From Enterobacter pseudoroggenkampii (lineage in GTDB: Bacteria > Pseudomonadota > Gammaproteobacteria > Enterobacterales > Enterobacteriaceae): 64,000 nt of DNA. The position numbers were made by a program, and so were the translations under genes. Numbering within the stretch: the stretch's first letter is position 1; every line of letters begins with the position of its first letter. Location of the stretch: NCBI RefSeq assembly GCF_026420145.1, contig NZ_JAPMLV010000001.1, positions 1,860,001 through 1,924,000 on the forward strand, in the 5' to 3' direction. Below, one piece after another: positions 45,701 through 53,489 of the stretch. The notes beneath the pieces were generated by a model, which was not told the DNA's origin, made no database searches, and was given only the letters and a program-made list of their open reading frames with translations.

Positions 45701-47092
45701 CACGCGCAGCGGGAAGTGCTCATCTTCATAGCGCAGGGTGACGTCTATCGCCCGCGGCTCATCATGGATACCAACCAGCCTGCCGTGCTCGTCCCACGCC
45801 GTCAGCAGCGCGTTGCCGTATTCATCGCTAAGGGAGGCCAGACGCAGGATAGAAGGATTGATGCGGGTCGGTTTGTACAGACGCCACACTGCACCGTCAT
45901 CGTCGGCAATCGCCACGTCGCCGTTCTCATTGCGGCGGATAATGATGCCTTCGCTGATGCTGTAAAACGCACGGTCGACAGGCGGCAGTTCAAAGCTCAG
46001 CTCGCGCCCGGTTTCATCGAACCAGGTCGCATTGTTATCTTCCAGCGTCAGATAGCTGTCAAAAGTCGTTGCCCAGCCCAGACCAAACAGCCCTTCGCGG
46101 GTCGTCAGGCTGTTGTAGCTGCGCTGCCAGCGAAGCGGGAAGCGCCCCGGCAGCGAGAAGTCGAGCTCATCGTCGTCGTTCAGCACCTTCACGCCGGTGG
46201 CGGCGTGGACCGGGTGCGAGGAGCCAAACACGGCGTTGACGGCCATATCCGCCAGCATCCCGCCGCCGGCCGCCGCCAGCGCGCAGGGCATGTTTTTCAG
46301 GAGCTTGCCCGGACGCCCGCGCAGCAGGGAGAGCGCAATCATCCCCAGCGCCAGACCCGGCGTTTTACCGCTTTTGATATCGCGAACCGTGAGCGTGTCC
46401 CCGCCGATGATCACGTTCGGGGAGACGTCGTCGGACACGGTGCCTTCGCAGGTGGTGCGATCTTTCGCGCGCACCGCGGGCTGTCCGTTGATGAAGACGC
46501 TTTTAGAACCTTCCGCCAGATACTGCGGCCCGGAGTGCTTTTCACACGCCACCTTGTCTTCTTCCAGCGGCGAGGTCCCCGCCGCGGCAGAGGCCACGCT
46601 CGGCTGCCACATTTCGCTGCCAAACTGTCCGGCAGCGGAAAGCAGCATGCCCGCGTAATCGGCAAAGCTGCCCGGCGACTGCGGCTCAGGGGACGGTGTA
46701 TCGGCGGGCGTCAGCGTGCCTGCCGCGCGGGCGGCGGGGATTGCGTTGGTCAGAACGTTGTTCGAGCCGGTGGTAATTTTACCCGCAGGCGACGGCGGGA
46801 AGAGCGCATTGCCTAACCCTTCCGCGGCGTTGCTGATATCGTCGGTGATCCCCGCCACGTTCGCCAGCACGCCGCCAATAATCCCGCTTAACAGACAGCT
46901 GGATCCGACTGCCGCCACGCCTGCTGCGGCGGCTCCAGCACCGAGGAGTGGCGCGGCGGCCGTAGCCGCCAGCCCCACCGCCGCGCCAATCACCGCATAG
47001 GCGGCACCTTCCGCCACAATGCTGGTGATGTCAGCAAAAATGCTAGAGTGAATAATCTCGTCGCCCTTACGGGCCGCGTTGTTATCGCTCAT
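42716..47092 (-). CDS. rhs: Full-length PAAR-Rhs T6SS effector with variable C-terminal toxin
   Basis: 1458 residues. Residues 28-82 are hydrophobic pre-PAAR membrane segments that need an EagR chaperone. A PAAR tip domain spans about 95-235 (KHSGPQYLAEGSKSVFINGQ, SPNVIIGGD), and two further hydrophobic segments lie near 245-290. A long YD-repeat cocoon (YRYDAAGRPVQLD and the like) ends with [14 protein letters not shown].. and WVDPWGL near 1328, where autocleavage frees the tip. The 128-residue tip (KSVYKNRQLKRDETFYKYHG, FRVPKGTWVSEGPAAAQGAG, YPGMGYQAVVSN) is not in a class I can name; a NAD-using (ART or NADase-like) fold is only a guess. GC is high in the core, lower in the tip. Confidence 0.95.
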   Translation of the reverse strand: MSDNNAARKGDEIIHSSIFADITSIVAEGAAYAVIGAAVGLAATAAAPLLGAGAAAAGVAAVGSSCLLSGIIGGVLANVAGITDDISNAAEGLGNALFPPSPAGKITTGSNNVLTNAIPAARAAGTLTPADTPSPEPQSPGSFADYAGMLLSAAGQFGSEMWQPSVASAAAGTSPLEEDKVACEKHSGPQYLAEGSKSVFINGQPAVRAKDRTTCEGTVSDDVSPNVIIGGDTLTVRDIKSGKTPGLALGMIALSLLRGRPGKLLKNMPCALAAAGGGMLADMAVNAVFGSSHPVHAATGVKVLNDDDELDFSLPGRFPLRWQRSYNSLTTREGLFGLGWATTFDSYLTLEDNNATWFDETGRELSFELPPVDRAFYSISEGIIIRRNENGDVAIADDDGAVWRLYKPTRINPSILRLASLSDEYGNALLTAWDEHGRLVGIHDEPRAIDVTLRYEDEHFPLRVTSASHFDGNQTWPLMQWGYDARGQLASATDASGVVTREYRYNEHGLMVWHCLPGGLESEYRWQKFDHWRVVENRTSTGDGCRFSYDLAAGLTTVEHYDGQTRRHYWNAQNLIVRYVDERGENWRYEWDDNELLTRRIDPLGNAVTFVYDEMGNRVQETDADGNIRTTTWLEHRALPAAIIEADGSATRFWYDEHHGLKRVVDPMGQTTQLRRDAFGLVVEEVDAAGNSRYQEYNEAGQIVRATDCSGRITRYRYHPLGWLVAETGADGEETRYRYDAAGRPVQLDRPEGWTESLKWNERGLPVKHAGADGKESEFRYDEAGRLTATRNTQGEEVRRRWDSRGRLIALENENGEAYQFRWGPDSLLLEEVGLDGVASQYRYDACGRTIARTFAAGHPEAITHAFAWSASGQLVARTTPEGQTRYHYTPSGLLSRIGLHPALSADAWSTEAEQELVFEYDALGRVTREAGEHGELAWEYDALGNRTSVTLPDGRELKQFYYGSGHLLSIALDKLSVSDFTRDELHRETSRTQGLLTTRSEYDRLGRLHRRDVFTGNAQRPSPRRWSRRWDYDYRNNLVREERDDNPFSWYRWQYDSAGRLLVQDGTLPGQEQWRWDAAGNPLEGSAEKVTHNRLTQLNGIRWRYDIHGRTVEKDNGQTRWHYRYDGEHRLTEVISQPRDRNKPQTQVSFRYDPLGRRISKTRRQMLGGQPAGKPVTTRFVWEGFRLLQEVHGDVPLTYVYSDQDSYDPLARIDGVEAPEIFWFHCQPNGTPERMTDSEGQVRWEGVNSAWGKLLRESETQLSGYSQNLRMQGQYLDRETGLHYNLFRYYDPDCGRFTQQDPIGLAGGINLYQYAPNALGWVDPWGLSRCNTGKKPGPQLPGGIAETFDKSVYKNRQLKRDETFYKYHGVNNRTGRKISWLTNEKYNSEEVLREKLAIRHDWGVNITNVSEFRVPKGTWVSEGPAAAQGAGYPGMGYQAVVSNLPRAWVVKTLRVPW

Positions 47093-47095
47093 GCC

Positions 47096-47536
47096 TTACA
47101 CATTCCGGTTGTCGTTTAGCGTCAGGCTCTGCTTAAGCGCGCTCCAGCGCACCTCGTCCTCTTCGGTAAAGGCTCTGAGTGCCGAGAGGGTAAAAATCAG
47201 CAATACCGGTTTGCCCGGCGTCTGCACGGCCAGCTGTTTTTGCCACAGGCGTTGCCCGTTACGGTCAAACGTGGTTTCAACTTCCAGCCCGTTAATGTTT
47301 CCGTCAGGCCCGGCTTTTACGTCCCGGAATTCGCTCTGGGCGATCTCACCCATCTGAGGACGCAACACATCCCACTGGCTGTGAAACTCTTGTTTGTAGT
47401 CGCTGCCATCGGGAATCACACCGCGGCTGACCACTACGGACAGCCCGCTTTCGTCATCGCGAATAATGTTCATACTGTTATCCTGCCAGGCAGCAGGAAA
47501 AAGGGAAAACGAGCCTTCCTGGAGGGTGTATTTCAT
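47096..47536 (-). CDS. DcrB/DUF1795-family EagR-type chaperone of the Rhs effector
   Basis: 146 residues from the ATG at 47536; longer readings add an unconserved stretch. Pattern: MKYTLQEGSFSLFPAAWQDN, SVVVSRGVIPDGSDYKQEF, RLWQKQLAVQ, LIFTLSALRAFTEEDEVRW, as in EagR/DcrB chaperones that shield pre-PAAR membrane helices and load Rhs effectors onto VgrG. It ends 3 bases before the Rhs ATG. Confidence 0.88.
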   Translation of the reverse strand: MKYTLQEGSFSLFPAAWQDNSMNIIRDDESGLSVVVSRGVIPDGSDYKQEFHSQWDVLRPQMGEIAQSEFRDVKAGPDGNINGLEVETTFDRNGQRLWQKQLAVQTPGKPVLLIFTLSALRAFTEEDEVRWSALKQSLTLNDNRNV

Positions 47537-47573
47537 AAGTGAACTCGGGATGCTTAATATTGAGAGAAACAAG

Positions 47574-47595
47574 AAGGCCAATCGATGCTGGCCTT
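47574..47595 (-). terminator. Hairpin between the exported-protein genes and the EagR gene
   Basis: AAGGCCA-gcatcgat-TGGCCTT stem followed on the minus strand by TCTTGTTTC. A moderate terminator, 14 bases after the 47610 gene end. It suggests the EagR-Rhs-immunity unit may have its own promoter. Confidence 0.5.
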
Positions 47596-47609
47596 TTGGC
47601 TGGCTATAG

Positions 47610-48686
47610 TTATTTAAGCCACTGGCCTGACTGTTCGACTAAAACATGGCTGCCTTTGCTGACAACCAATTTCACGGGTGCATACGTGACGGTATAAGCG
47701 ATCTCGCCGTTCTTGTACGTTGAGCCGATTATTTTACCTGCGGGGTCGTGTAACGTTTTTCCCTTTAAGGAGATCGTACTGTTATCGCTTTTGCGCACAC
47801 CGAGATAAACCATCTGGTCACATTCACCCTCGAAACGCCCGCACTTGTTTATCAGAGAGATAGTGAACTTTTCGGTGTCGAGTTTTCTGGTTTCCGCGTT
47901 TTGAACCGAAGCGGCTTTACGTAACGTATAACGCAGCGGAGCAAAATCATTTCCTTTTTGAGGAGGAGTAACTAAACGCCATTCCATTTCACTCCCCTTT
48001 AGTTCCAGAACAGCCCGTCCGCCTGCGCCGCCAAACGATGAGTTGAACTCAACGTTCGCACGGTTTCCCGCGATCGTACCGCTAAGATTATGCTCATCAT
48101 CTTCCGGGCAATCGATGCGGTTTCCTCTCCGGGAGACATAGCAATAAGACCCGGTGATACGGTTGCCAGATTCAGCTAGCCGCAGGGTTAACGTCGAGTC
48201 GTTCTCGAATTCACCAGCCCACTCCCCGTCAAACGCGAGTCCTGATTGGCTGCTTTTTGCAAACTGCATCGTATTGAATCTGGCGGCCCATTGCTGAATA
48301 TCGGCATTAATGGCCTGACTATTATCAGATGACTGGTAATGGATAACGTTTGATTCTGGAACCACCCAGGCCGCAAAGATTTTGCCGTCAGGATTGATGA
48401 CCAGCGCGGATGCGTTCTCCAGATAAAGATCTTTTAGCCAGCCCTCAACAAACAATCCGCCACCTGGGGTGGTATGCGGTTCGCCGAATACATCAAAGTT
48501 ATCAATAAAGGTCTGGTAATGATCTCCCAACGTCTTCCTGAGATTGTCTGTCACTTCGCTGTCGTTAACGATGCGTCTGACCGTATTGAGGTTATTGTAT
48601 TGCGATAACTCTAACGCAGATGACGTTTCAACTGCGCCTGTCAATAAAGCCGTGAACAATACGGTTGCAACATATTTTTTGGTCAT
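47610..48686 (-). CDS. Exported protein of unknown function in the VgrG1 module
   Basis: 358 residues with a signal peptide (MTKKYVATVLFTALLTGAVE, cleavage near SSA). Two parts: 30-165, and a beta-rich lipocalin-like stretch near 168-265 (FDGEWAGEF, LTLRLAESGNRITGSYCYVS, GTIAGNRANVEFN) with paired cysteines. Periplasmic location fits an immunity protein against a periplasm-acting effector or a lysozyme-inhibitor-like role; no homology proves it. Co-transcribed with the two exported genes before it (spacing 3 bases). Confidence 0.7.
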   Translation of the reverse strand: MTKKYVATVLFTALLTGAVETSSALELSQYNNLNTVRRIVNDSEVTDNLRKTLGDHYQTFIDNFDVFGEPHTTPGGGLFVEGWLKDLYLENASALVINPDGKIFAAWVVPESNVIHYQSSDNSQAINADIQQWAARFNTMQFAKSSQSGLAFDGEWAGEFENDSTLTLRLAESGNRITGSYCYVSRRGNRIDCPEDDEHNLSGTIAGNRANVEFNSSFGGAGGRAVLELKGSEMEWRLVTPPQKGNDFAPLRYTLRKAASVQNAETRKLDTEKFTISLINKCGRFEGECDQMVYLGVRKSDNSTISLKGKTLHDPAGKIIGSTYKNGEIAYTVTYAPVKLVVSKGSHVLVEQSGQWLK

Positions 48687-48689
48687 AAA

Positions 48690-49256
48690 TTATTCTTGAG
48701 AATCATTGTTGTAATTCATCGTTATTTTTATAACGTTGTCGCCTTTTATCTCAAAAGAGAGCAGTTTTTTATCCAATTCGTAGGTAATCCACTGCTCCCC
48801 GGCATCATTTTCGACCTGACCGGTACCGTATGCGCTGTTCAGTTCCTTTCTCGTTGAACCCACATGGACACCGCGCGGCGTTGCGAAGTCTTCGGCAGTC
48901 AGCGTAATTTGAGACACGATATAATCATCAACGCTTCTTTCCGCTTTATCCCACCAGAGGTTGGAAGTGAATATTTCTACTCCAGCGTTTTGATGCTGAA
49001 AGAATTTATATTGGACTCCATCAAAAGGAACCTCACCGGTAAAACTGCCTTCCACCGGCACGCCAATTTTACGGGCAATATCAGGCGTCCATCTGTCGCC
49101 CAGGGCGACAGGCTGGTCTTTGATCTGCACAGAAAAATCCCGTTTTGTCAGAACGGGAGGCATCACCTGAGCCAAAACCACATTGCTGCCGAGACAGGTA
49201 AACATCAGGACGGAACAAAGAAATATCGGCGTGTGTTTTTTCACGTTAATCGTCAT
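48690..49256 (-). CDS. Small exported protein of unknown function
   Basis: 188 residues with signal peptide (FLCSVLMFTCLGSNVVLAQ). The mature part has GDRWTPDIARKIGVPVEGSF, FATPRGVHVGSTRKELNSAY and YELDKKLLSFEIKGDNVIKI strands, recalling small beta-rich stress lipoproteins but without a lipobox. It ends 3 bases before the 358-residue exported protein. Confidence 0.65.
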   Translation of the reverse strand: MTINVKKHTPIFLCSVLMFTCLGSNVVLAQVMPPVLTKRDFSVQIKDQPVALGDRWTPDIARKIGVPVEGSFTGEVPFDGVQYKFFQHQNAGVEIFTSNLWWDKAERSVDDYIVSQITLTAEDFATPRGVHVGSTRKELNSAYGTGQVENDAGEQWITYELDKKLLSFEIKGDNVIKITMNYNNDSQE

Positions 49257-49319
49257 TTATTGAATGTGTATGGCCATTATCACCCTGAAGAAACCGTCAG
49301 GACATGAGTGCAGTATTTC

Positions 49320-49817
49320 TTAGTCGGCGCTAATGACGACTGAACCCAGACAGTGAGGATTTTTCACGCTGAAACTGAAGCTCACTTTTTGTCCATTCAT
49401 ATCTTTTCGGGCTGTATAGCTGGTCACTTCGTTCTCCGAACGGCCGCGCGGATAATCAGTTAACCTCAGCTGCGGATAGCGCTTTTTAACGGTATCAAGC
49501 GTTATGCATTGACCTGAGGAAGGTGAAAAATTCAGTAAAGGCGCCATGCCGTCGTTTTGTTTGCTTAAACGTAACCCAATTGCGGTTATGTTCGTTCCAT
49601 CAGCGAGTTTGATATCGTCGGCATTGTAGAAATTGATATATTCATTTTGCCTGGTCATCTTAAACGATAACGGCGCGTTACTAAGGGTTGTAACGGATAA
49701 CGTCTTAAGCGATGCACTCATCCCGGAAATAAACATCCAAAGATCCTTTTTCTGCGCATCTCCTCCAGCCATTCCCGTCGTTAGTAACGCGATAAGCACC
49801 GCACCTGCTTTACTCAT
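49320..49817 (-). CDS. Small exported protein following VgrG1
   Basis: 165 residues from the ATG at 49817 (MSKAGAVLIALLTTGMAGGD, a signal peptide). A longer in-frame reading begins inside vgrG and lacks a signal peptide. It overlaps the vgrG stop (49810) by 8 bases, so it is coupled to VgrG. Mature part includes SSGQCITLDTVKKRYPQLRL and FSVKNPHCLGSVVISAD with two cysteines. Confidence 0.7.
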   Translation of the reverse strand: MSKAGAVLIALLTTGMAGGDAQKKDLWMFISGMSASLKTLSVTTLSNAPLSFKMTRQNEYINFYNADDIKLADGTNITAIGLRLSKQNDGMAPLLNFSPSSGQCITLDTVKKRYPQLRLTDYPRGRSENEVTSYTARKDMNGQKVSFSFSVKNPHCLGSVVISAD

Positions 49818-51732
49818 CTTTGGCCGTAAATTTCGCCTGCACCGCCGCATCAATATCCCCTTTATGCCCCGATCCCGGCGCCGTGGTGCCCGGTTTTGTA
49901 CCAGAGGTATTCAGATGCAGCTTACCGCCCGTGGTGATATACCCATCCCCTTCCACGAAGAAGTTAAACTCTTTGCCGATGAGGTTAATCTTGCCGTTAG
50001 CATTCAGCTCAATGGCACTCTCACCGGAGACCAGCCGCAGCTTCGTCCCGGAAGCAATGACGTACTGCTCCACCGCCGCATCCAGCTTGCCTTTCCCCGT
50101 CAGGATCTCGGTGCCACCTTTCACGGCCTGAGTCTGATTCGCTTCCACGCGATGCAGTTCATTTTTCTTCACGTAATGGCTGCGCTCGCCGCCGACGCTG
50201 TGCGTTTCATCATTTTTAACGCTGGTGTCCATGTTACGCTCGGCCTGGATCCACACCTGCTCTGCACCCGCTTTATCCTCAAACCGCAGGGCGTTGGCGT
50301 TGTCCACGGAACCGTCTTTCGTGCGGCTCATAAAGCCCATCTGCGTCGCCGCAGCCGGCAGCGCCCACGGCGGCATGCTCGCGTCGTTGTACACGCGCCC
50401 GGTAATGATCGGACGGTCCGGGTCGCCGTTGATAAAGTCCACCACCACCTCATCGCCGACGCGCGGGATCTGCACTCCGCCGTAGCCCTGGCCCGCCCAC
50501 GCGCTCGACACGCGCACCCAGCAGGAGCTGGTGTCATCGCCCTTCGCCAGACGGTCCCAGTGGAACTTCACCTTCACCCGACCGTATTTGTCCGTCCAGA
50601 TACTCTCCCCGTTCGGCCCCACCACTTTCGCCGTCTGCGGGCCGTAGGTGCGCGGCCACGCCGTGCTCTGCGCCGGACGGTACACCACCGCCGACGGGAT
50701 GACCGTGAAATCGGTCCGGTGAATGGTCTCCCCCTCGCCGCTGGCATAGCGGTTCTCTTCGAGGTGGTAACCCGCCGCCGTCACCAGATACTCACCGTTG
50801 TCGCTGAAGAACGGCGCGTTGGTTAAGGTGAAGGTGTGCCCCGGCGCAATCCCCGCCGCCGTGGCGGTGGCCTGAATCTGCTGGTGCTCCACCTGCCAGC
50901 GCTCCTGACGGATGCGGGCATAGAACTCCCCGTGCCCCTTGTCCACAAAGCGACCCGGCCAGTCGTACACGTCGATGCTGCCCGGCTTCGGCGACGCCGG
51001 GTTCTGCTGGGCCTGGAACAGCCACGCGTTCGGCTTGCGGAAGTCATAGTCGTCGAGGCTGTAAATCCCCGGCGTCACGCTGTCCTCCAGCGCCCACTGG
51101 CTGATGCCCTCTTCATCCGTACTGCCGCCTGACGGCGTCTGGTGGTAAGGAATGACCTCATAGCCGCTGAATGGCTGGTACTGCGTGGCGGCGTCGGTGA
51201 GCACCAGGGTGTGCTTGTCCGCCTCATGGCGGAAGTGATACGCAATCCCCTCCAGCTCCATCAGGCGGCTGATGAAGTCCAGGCTCGACTCCTGATACTG
51301 CACGCAGTAGTCCCACACCCGGTAGCTGCCGGTGAGTTTGTCCTCAACGTTAACCTGATGCTCGCCGAGAAGGGTTTTCACAATCTGCGGCACCGTCTGC
51401 CCCTGGAAAATACGCAGGTTACGGTCGCGCTTCATCGGCCACAGGTCCGGCTCCACCGTCAGCTGGTACACCGCATAGCGGGTGCCCGTCAGCTCAACGG
51501 CGCTGACCGCCACGCGGGTAATCTTGCCGTTAACATAGCGGGACGTCAGCAGGCTCTGCGTCGGGATGGTCACCGTGACCGACTGGCCCAGCAGCTTACT
51601 GCGGTCAATGCGCGCGTCCGTGCCGAGCACGGTCAGCGTCAGCGCGAACGACTCGGACATCGCCTCACGGCCCGTCAGTTTCCAGAACAGAAGCCCCTCC
51701 ACCGGGAGCTGAACGGTAATTCGGTTGAGCAT
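49810..51732 (-). CDS. vgrG: VgrG spike protein, copy 1
   Basis: 640 residues; trimeric T6SS spike that carries PAAR effectors. N-terminal gp27-like part (MLNRITVQLPVEGLLFWKLT), OB-fold gp5 region with SCWVRVSSAWAGQGYGGVQI and RVGDEVVVDFINGDPDRPII, beta-helix, and a short DUF2345-like C-terminus (LNANGKINLIGKEFNFFVEG). The first ~470 codons are nearly identical to the VgrG at 57914-59872; the last ~170 differ and probably select the cargo of this module. Confidence 0.96.
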   Translation of the reverse strand: MLNRITVQLPVEGLLFWKLTGREAMSESFALTLTVLGTDARIDRSKLLGQSVTVTIPTQSLLTSRYVNGKITRVAVSAVELTGTRYAVYQLTVEPDLWPMKRDRNLRIFQGQTVPQIVKTLLGEHQVNVEDKLTGSYRVWDYCVQYQESSLDFISRLMELEGIAYHFRHEADKHTLVLTDAATQYQPFSGYEVIPYHQTPSGGSTDEEGISQWALEDSVTPGIYSLDDYDFRKPNAWLFQAQQNPASPKPGSIDVYDWPGRFVDKGHGEFYARIRQERWQVEHQQIQATATAAGIAPGHTFTLTNAPFFSDNGEYLVTAAGYHLEENRYASGEGETIHRTDFTVIPSAVVYRPAQSTAWPRTYGPQTAKVVGPNGESIWTDKYGRVKVKFHWDRLAKGDDTSSCWVRVSSAWAGQGYGGVQIPRVGDEVVVDFINGDPDRPIITGRVYNDASMPPWALPAAATQMGFMSRTKDGSVDNANALRFEDKAGAEQVWIQAERNMDTSVKNDETHSVGGERSHYVKKNELHRVEANQTQAVKGGTEILTGKGKLDAAVEQYVIASGTKLRLVSGESAIELNANGKINLIGKEFNFFVEGDGYITTGGKLHLNTSGTKPGTTAPGSGHKGDIDAAVQAKFTAKDE

Positions 51733-51746
51733 AATCTTTATTCCAC
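50333..51746. repeat. VgrG N-terminal direct repeat, copy 1 (about 1.4 kb)
   Basis: Matches 58473-59886 at a constant offset of 8140 bases with few substitutions, including about 14 bases upstream of the start codons (CATAATCTTTATTCCA on the plus strand). Divergence starts abruptly at about codon 465. Confidence 0.92.
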
Positions 51747-51889
51747 TATGGACTAATCTCAGTGCCAGAAGTTAACTCATTTCAATACGCAAAGCGTAAA
51801 CGCTGCTGGTTTGATAATGAGTAGCTGTAAGATTGACTTCTCATGCCACAAAAAAACAACTTTTCCTGAATTTTCATCGAGATAAACAG

Positions 51890-52990
51890 TTACAAGAAAG
51901 TGTCTTCAGGGGCTCTATCGAACAATTCACCAGCCATTTTGGCGATACGTTCATGTTGTACGAGTTTATTTTTCCACTCCTGCGGAATAGCGGAATAACC
52001 ATATAATGCTCCCGCTATTTGTCCCGCCGTCGCCGCAACGCTGTCAGCATCATCGGCAAGGTTGGCTGCCAGCAGAATGGCATCACGGAAATTATCCGTT
52101 TTCCATACGGACCACATCGCGGCCTCAAGCGTATCGATAACGTAACCGCTTGAACGAATCTGATCGCGAGTTTTTTGCTTATACTCACCCGCGTTAATGA
52201 TCATTACACGTGGCTGAAGCGGCATAACGTGTGGTGTAAAAACAAAATCTTTATTGCTACCGTTAATCATATGCACAAGCAAAAAACTTAAATACTGCGT
52301 GCTATTTATTGCTTCCGCGGCACCGTGTGTTGCGATACATTGTTTTTTAGCTTCATAAAACGCTTTGCTTAATGATTTTCTAAAAAAAATAGAGACAGGT
52401 GCTTGTCTGATCATGGAAGCATTACCGGCAGTTTCTGGCGAAGTATTACCGTTCCACCCAGGACCAACTATTAAATATTGTTCTAAAGCAAACCGAGTTG
52501 TATTGCCTATATCAAAACAGACGCCATTTGAACTGTTATAACCATGCTGATACCATTCCAGAAGCTTATTCCTTAAGCATATAGTATCAGCATCACCCTT
52601 CTCAAGGAGCGTTTCCGCAAGACATAACGCCATGGATGTATCATCCGTCCATTCGCCGGCACGAAGTCGAAATGGCCCACCACCTGTCATATCTTTGACG
52701 TGTGCTTTGTCACGAGGTAAAAATTCGAGCGTCGTACCTACAGCATCTCCAACAGCAAGACCAATAAGCGTACCTACCGCACGATCCCGTGATTGCGCTA
52801 GTGAGATATTACATGGTGGTGTTAAATCCCATTGTTTTTGTACATCACTATTTGAGGATGATTCTAATGGCTTATTATCATACGTATACTGCATCCTTCG
52901 CTGGACTGAAGGTCTGCTAATGGGTAAGTATTTACGATATCTATCAACATATTTTAACAAGGCATTTAAATCAGCATGTAAGTCAATCAC
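51890..52990 (-). CDS. ADP-ribosylglycohydrolase (Tri1/DraG-like), copy 2
   Basis: 366 residues. About 68 N-terminal residues precede the hydrolase core, as in the T6SS immunity protein Tri1, whose N-terminal extension blocks its cognate ADP-ribosyltransferase toxin. Core motifs: LIGLAVGDAVGTTLEF, GEWTDDTSMALCLAET (metal-binding TDDT), FDIGNTTRFALEQY, GNASMIRQAPV and ANLADDADSVAATAGQIAGA (second metal site). All metal ligands appear present, so it should remove ADP-ribose from proteins. It follows a Tsi6-like gene by 38 bases. Confidence 0.9.
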   Translation of the reverse strand: MIDLHADLNALLKYVDRYRKYLPISRPSVQRRMQYTYDNKPLESSSNSDVQKQWDLTPPCNISLAQSRDRAVGTLIGLAVGDAVGTTLEFLPRDKAHVKDMTGGGPFRLRAGEWTDDTSMALCLAETLLEKGDADTICLRNKLLEWYQHGYNSSNGVCFDIGNTTRFALEQYLIVGPGWNGNTSPETAGNASMIRQAPVSIFFRKSLSKAFYEAKKQCIATHGAAEAINSTQYLSFLLVHMINGSNKDFVFTPHVMPLQPRVMIINAGEYKQKTRDQIRSSGYVIDTLEAAMWSVWKTDNFRDAILLAANLADDADSVAATAGQIAGALYGYSAIPQEWKNKLVQHERIAKMAGELFDRAPEDTFL

Positions 52991-53028
52991 CTTTCACCCA
53001 TAATAAAAAATATTATTCATATGAAATA

Positions 53029-53409
53029 CTAAAATTCATCAGGGAATTTCTTCATGAGGTTTTGTTTCTTTTTATTATAGTTGGTATCGACCTCATGCGG
53101 CAGCCTAACCTTTAACCCTCGGCGGATTTGATCCACAATAAACCAGGCATCTGACAACCTTTCAAAAAACAACTCATCAGAATGATCAAACTCCTTCCCT
53201 GCATACATACCGAACGTCATATCCCATAATTTCGCTCTATCCTTTTCCTTGCCTTCGATTAAATCCCGTAGAAATAATAATTGTTGTACAATAGAGTCGT
53301 ACATTTGCAAAAGCGGGGATTGGGGATCACGATTCTTGACGTCTGCATATCTTTTCTGTGCTAAAGTTAATGCTCTATCAACGTAACCATACATTGTCAT
53401 TTCATTCAT
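53029..53409 (-). CDS. Tsi6-like immunity protein, copy 2
   Basis: 126 residues, helical: MYGYVDRALTLAQKRYADVK, QQLLFLRDLIEGKEKDRAKL, FGMYAGKEFDHSDELFFERL, QIRRGLKVRLPHEVD. This resembles Pseudomonas Tsi6, immunity to the NAD(P) glycohydrolase Tse6 (pattern L-x-LGxxAxKEFDxxDxEL..GRGLKVxLP), with an extra basic C-terminal tail. Co-transcribed with the hydrolase downstream. Assignment is from memory of Tsi6. Confidence 0.72.
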   Translation of the reverse strand: MNEMTMYGYVDRALTLAQKRYADVKNRDPQSPLLQMYDSIVQQLLFLRDLIEGKEKDRAKLWDMTFGMYAGKEFDHSDELFFERLSDAWFIVDQIRRGLKVRLPHEVDTNYNKKKQNLMKKFPDEF

Positions 53410-53489
53410 TGCAGTAGATTCAGTTAACTAAAAATTCCATACCTGATCGCAAGTCATCATATGCCCTCGCTTACCCTTGGTAATTCTAA

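Noticed and set aside
43200..46200. Repetitive YD-type sequence that might be read as a tandem repeat or CRISPR-like array
   Set aside because: The periodicity is the protein-level YD repeat of Rhs (irregular, about 20 codons) with no constant DNA repeat and spacer pattern. I found no CRISPR array in the window.
45500..46816. A 438-codon plus-strand reading frame opposite the Rhs gene
   Set aside because: It lies wholly antisense to the intact Rhs frame, in GC-rich DNA where long shadow frames are expected, is rich in Arg, His and Val as a codon-bias artefact, and shows no domain or ribosome site.
49633..50826. A 397-codon plus-strand frame opposite vgrG (and the similar one opposite the second vgrG)
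   Set aside because: Antisense to vgrG; the partner copies mirror the vgrG repeat and carry no recognisable protein pattern.
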